DNA from: Nocardia sp. NBC_00403
GTDB taxonomy: Bacteria > Actinomycetota > Actinomycetes > Mycobacteriales > Mycobacteriaceae
Assembly (NCBI RefSeq): GCF_036046055.1
Contig: NZ_CP107939.1
Span: 8,060,001-8,124,000, forward strand
Direction of reading: 5' to 3'
Length of the DNA: 64,000 nt
Position 1 is the stretch's first letter. The number at the start of each line of letters is the position of its first letter. The notes below the pieces were generated by a model. That model ran no database searches, was not told where the DNA came from, and was given only the letters and a program-made list of their open reading frames with translations. Positions 63,076-64,000 of the stretch are shown here, in pieces. The position numbers and the translations under genes were made by a program.

Positions 63076-64000
63076 GCGCGCAGATCGGTGGGGTCGGTGT
63101 TGGCCCCACACAAAATCACGCCGACCCGCTCTCCTCGGCCAGGCCGATACGCGCCGGTCGAGAGCGCCGCAAGGGCCGTCGCCGAGCCGTGCTCGACCAC
63201 GAGACCGTAACCCTCCCACAGAGATCGGCGGGCCCGGATGATCGCGTCGTCGTCGACGACCACCGACCGCGCGTCCGCGCTCCTGGCCCAGGACAGGGCA
63301 GCGGCGGAAATGCGGGGCGCGCCAAGAGAATCCGCGGCAATCGAGTCGATGTCCACGTCCAGGACGGCATCCGCCGCCAGCGCCGCATGCAGCGCGCAAC
63401 TGCCCTCGGGCTCCGCGCCGACCACTCTGATACCGCGACCGTCGGCGACCGCGGCGACACCGGAGAACATGCCGCCCGCACCGACCGCGAGCACGATCGT
63501 GTCCAATTTCGGTATGGCGTTGAGGCATTCGAGCAGGATCGTGCCCGCGCCTGCCGAGGTCAGATTGTCGTCGAAGGTGTAGGCGTCGATCGCGCCGGTG
63601 CGCGCCATGAACAGACCCGCATTGTCCTGCGCCTGCTCCTGGGTCCGGCCGAAAACGCGCACATCGGCGCCCAGTGCGCGCAGCCGATCGACCCTCGCCT
63701 TCGCTGCCGACTCCGTGAGGAAGACGGTGGCCGGAATACCGAACATTCGGGCCGCCCAAGCGAATCCGATGTCGGCATTGCGGCCGGTGGCCGAAACGAT
63801 GCCCGCGTCGGGCACCGTGCCCGCAGCAAGCATGGCGGCGAGCAGATTGGCCGCACCCCGCGCCTTGAACGAGCCGGTGTGTTGCATGAATTCGAGCCCG
63901 AGGAAAACCTCCGCGCCGGGGGCATACTCCGGGCCTGCTTCCATCACCGTGAGCGGTCGCACCAGCCCGGCGATTCGCTCGGCAGCAGCTTCTACATCCA
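63072..64000 (-). CDS. PLP-dependent threonine dehydratase-like enzyme (5' end outside window)
   Basis: A fold-type II PLP enzyme of the threonine/serine dehydratase group. The PLP lysine is in TGSFKARGAANL, the phosphate-binding glycine loop in LAVGAGGMFSGVA, and a C-terminal SVVVDDDAIIRARR; GVILCGANTDP closes the fold. The frame is open to the right edge (ERIAGLVRPLTV), so the true start lies beyond 64000. Without an ACT domain it would be a catabolic or unregulated type. Its stop overlaps the last bases of the convergent kinase gene. Confidence 0.88.
   Translation of the reverse strand, partial: DVEAAAERIAGLVRPLTVMEAGPEYAPGAEVFLGLEFMQHTGSFKARGAANLLAAMLAAGTVPDAGIVSATGRNADIGFAWAARMFGIPATVFLTESAAKARVDRLRALGADVRVFGRTQEQAQDNAGLFMARTGAIDAYTFDDNLTSAGAGTILLECLNAIPKLDTIVLAVGAGGMFSGVAAVADGRGIRVVGAEPEGSCALHAALAADAVLDVDIDSIAADSLGAPRISAAALSWARSADARSVVVDDDAIIRARRSLWEGYGLVVEHGSATALAALSTGAYRPGRGERVGVILCGANTDPTDLRA

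Noticed and set aside
1..64000. tRNA or rRNA genes
   Set aside because: Looked for cloverleaf-type and rRNA-like conserved stretches in the intergenic regions on both strands; none convincing by eye. A tRNAscan run would settle it.

Overview
The window looks like chromosome from a mycolic-acid actinomycete, most likely Nocardia or a close relative. The reasons are the high GC content, many GTG starts, F420 biosynthesis genes, a WhiB regulator, an XRE/DUF397 pair, EspC-like type VII secretion targets, and gene blocks in the order known from the Mycobacterium tuberculosis Rv3255c-Rv3268 region. The genus is an inference; no rRNA or tRNA gene was seen.

Layout. 1-7.8 kb: fbiB and fbiA (coenzyme F420) run leftward. 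whiB2-like, a metallopeptidase-fold gene, a DUF3499 gene, phosphomannomutase, a TobH-like SIS protein and manA run rightward. 7.8-8.6 kb: a non-coding stretch of hairpins and a 106-bp exact direct repeat. 8.6-13.1 kb: a CDF metal transporter, a TatA-like/DUF2510 miniprotein, a CrtI-like flavoenzyme, a TetR/DUF4267 divergent pair with palindromic operators, and a DUF4287 protein. 13.2-17.4 kb: C4-dicarboxylate carrier DctA with a divergent DcuS/DcuR-type two-component system and a small exported protein. 17.5-22.9 kb: GDP-mannose pyrophosphorylase, WbbL and RmlD (arabinogalactan linker rhamnose), an LCP ligase and a TIGR03089 protein. Together with manA and pmmA these supply mannose and rhamnose donors and attach wall polymer. 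23-24.4 kb: a P450. 24.4-32.1 kb: an accessory region with transposase relics, small exported or membrane proteins, a family of short diverged repeats, a broken copy of a type VII target cassette and an intact one.

32.1-38 kb: a type-B carboxylesterase, small zinc and redox proteins, a YchJ-like protein, and an SMC/RecF-like ATPase coupled to a 151-aa protein. 38.3-46.4 kb: a four-part SWIM / MoxR ATPase / DUF5682 / VWA cassette equivalent to E. coli yehQ-yehL-yehM-yehP. Every junction is a 4-base stop/start overlap if a 10-codon leader and two overlooked reading frames (75 and 105 aa) are counted. This is the most interesting structure in the window. 46.4-64 kb: a beta-lactamase-fold lipoprotein, an XRE/DUF397 pair with repeated operator-like sites, a PAP2 protein, an IS701-like relic, a P450 that lacks the ExxR motif, a DUF6463-like/TetR pair, a MacB/FtsX-type ABC exporter, a MarR regulator, a kinase-lipoprotein-kinase cluster, and the end of a threonine-dehydratase-like gene.

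All calls come from reading the sequence; no database search was run. Start codons were chosen from Shine-Dalgarno sequences, overlaps and family N-termini, and alternatives are noted.
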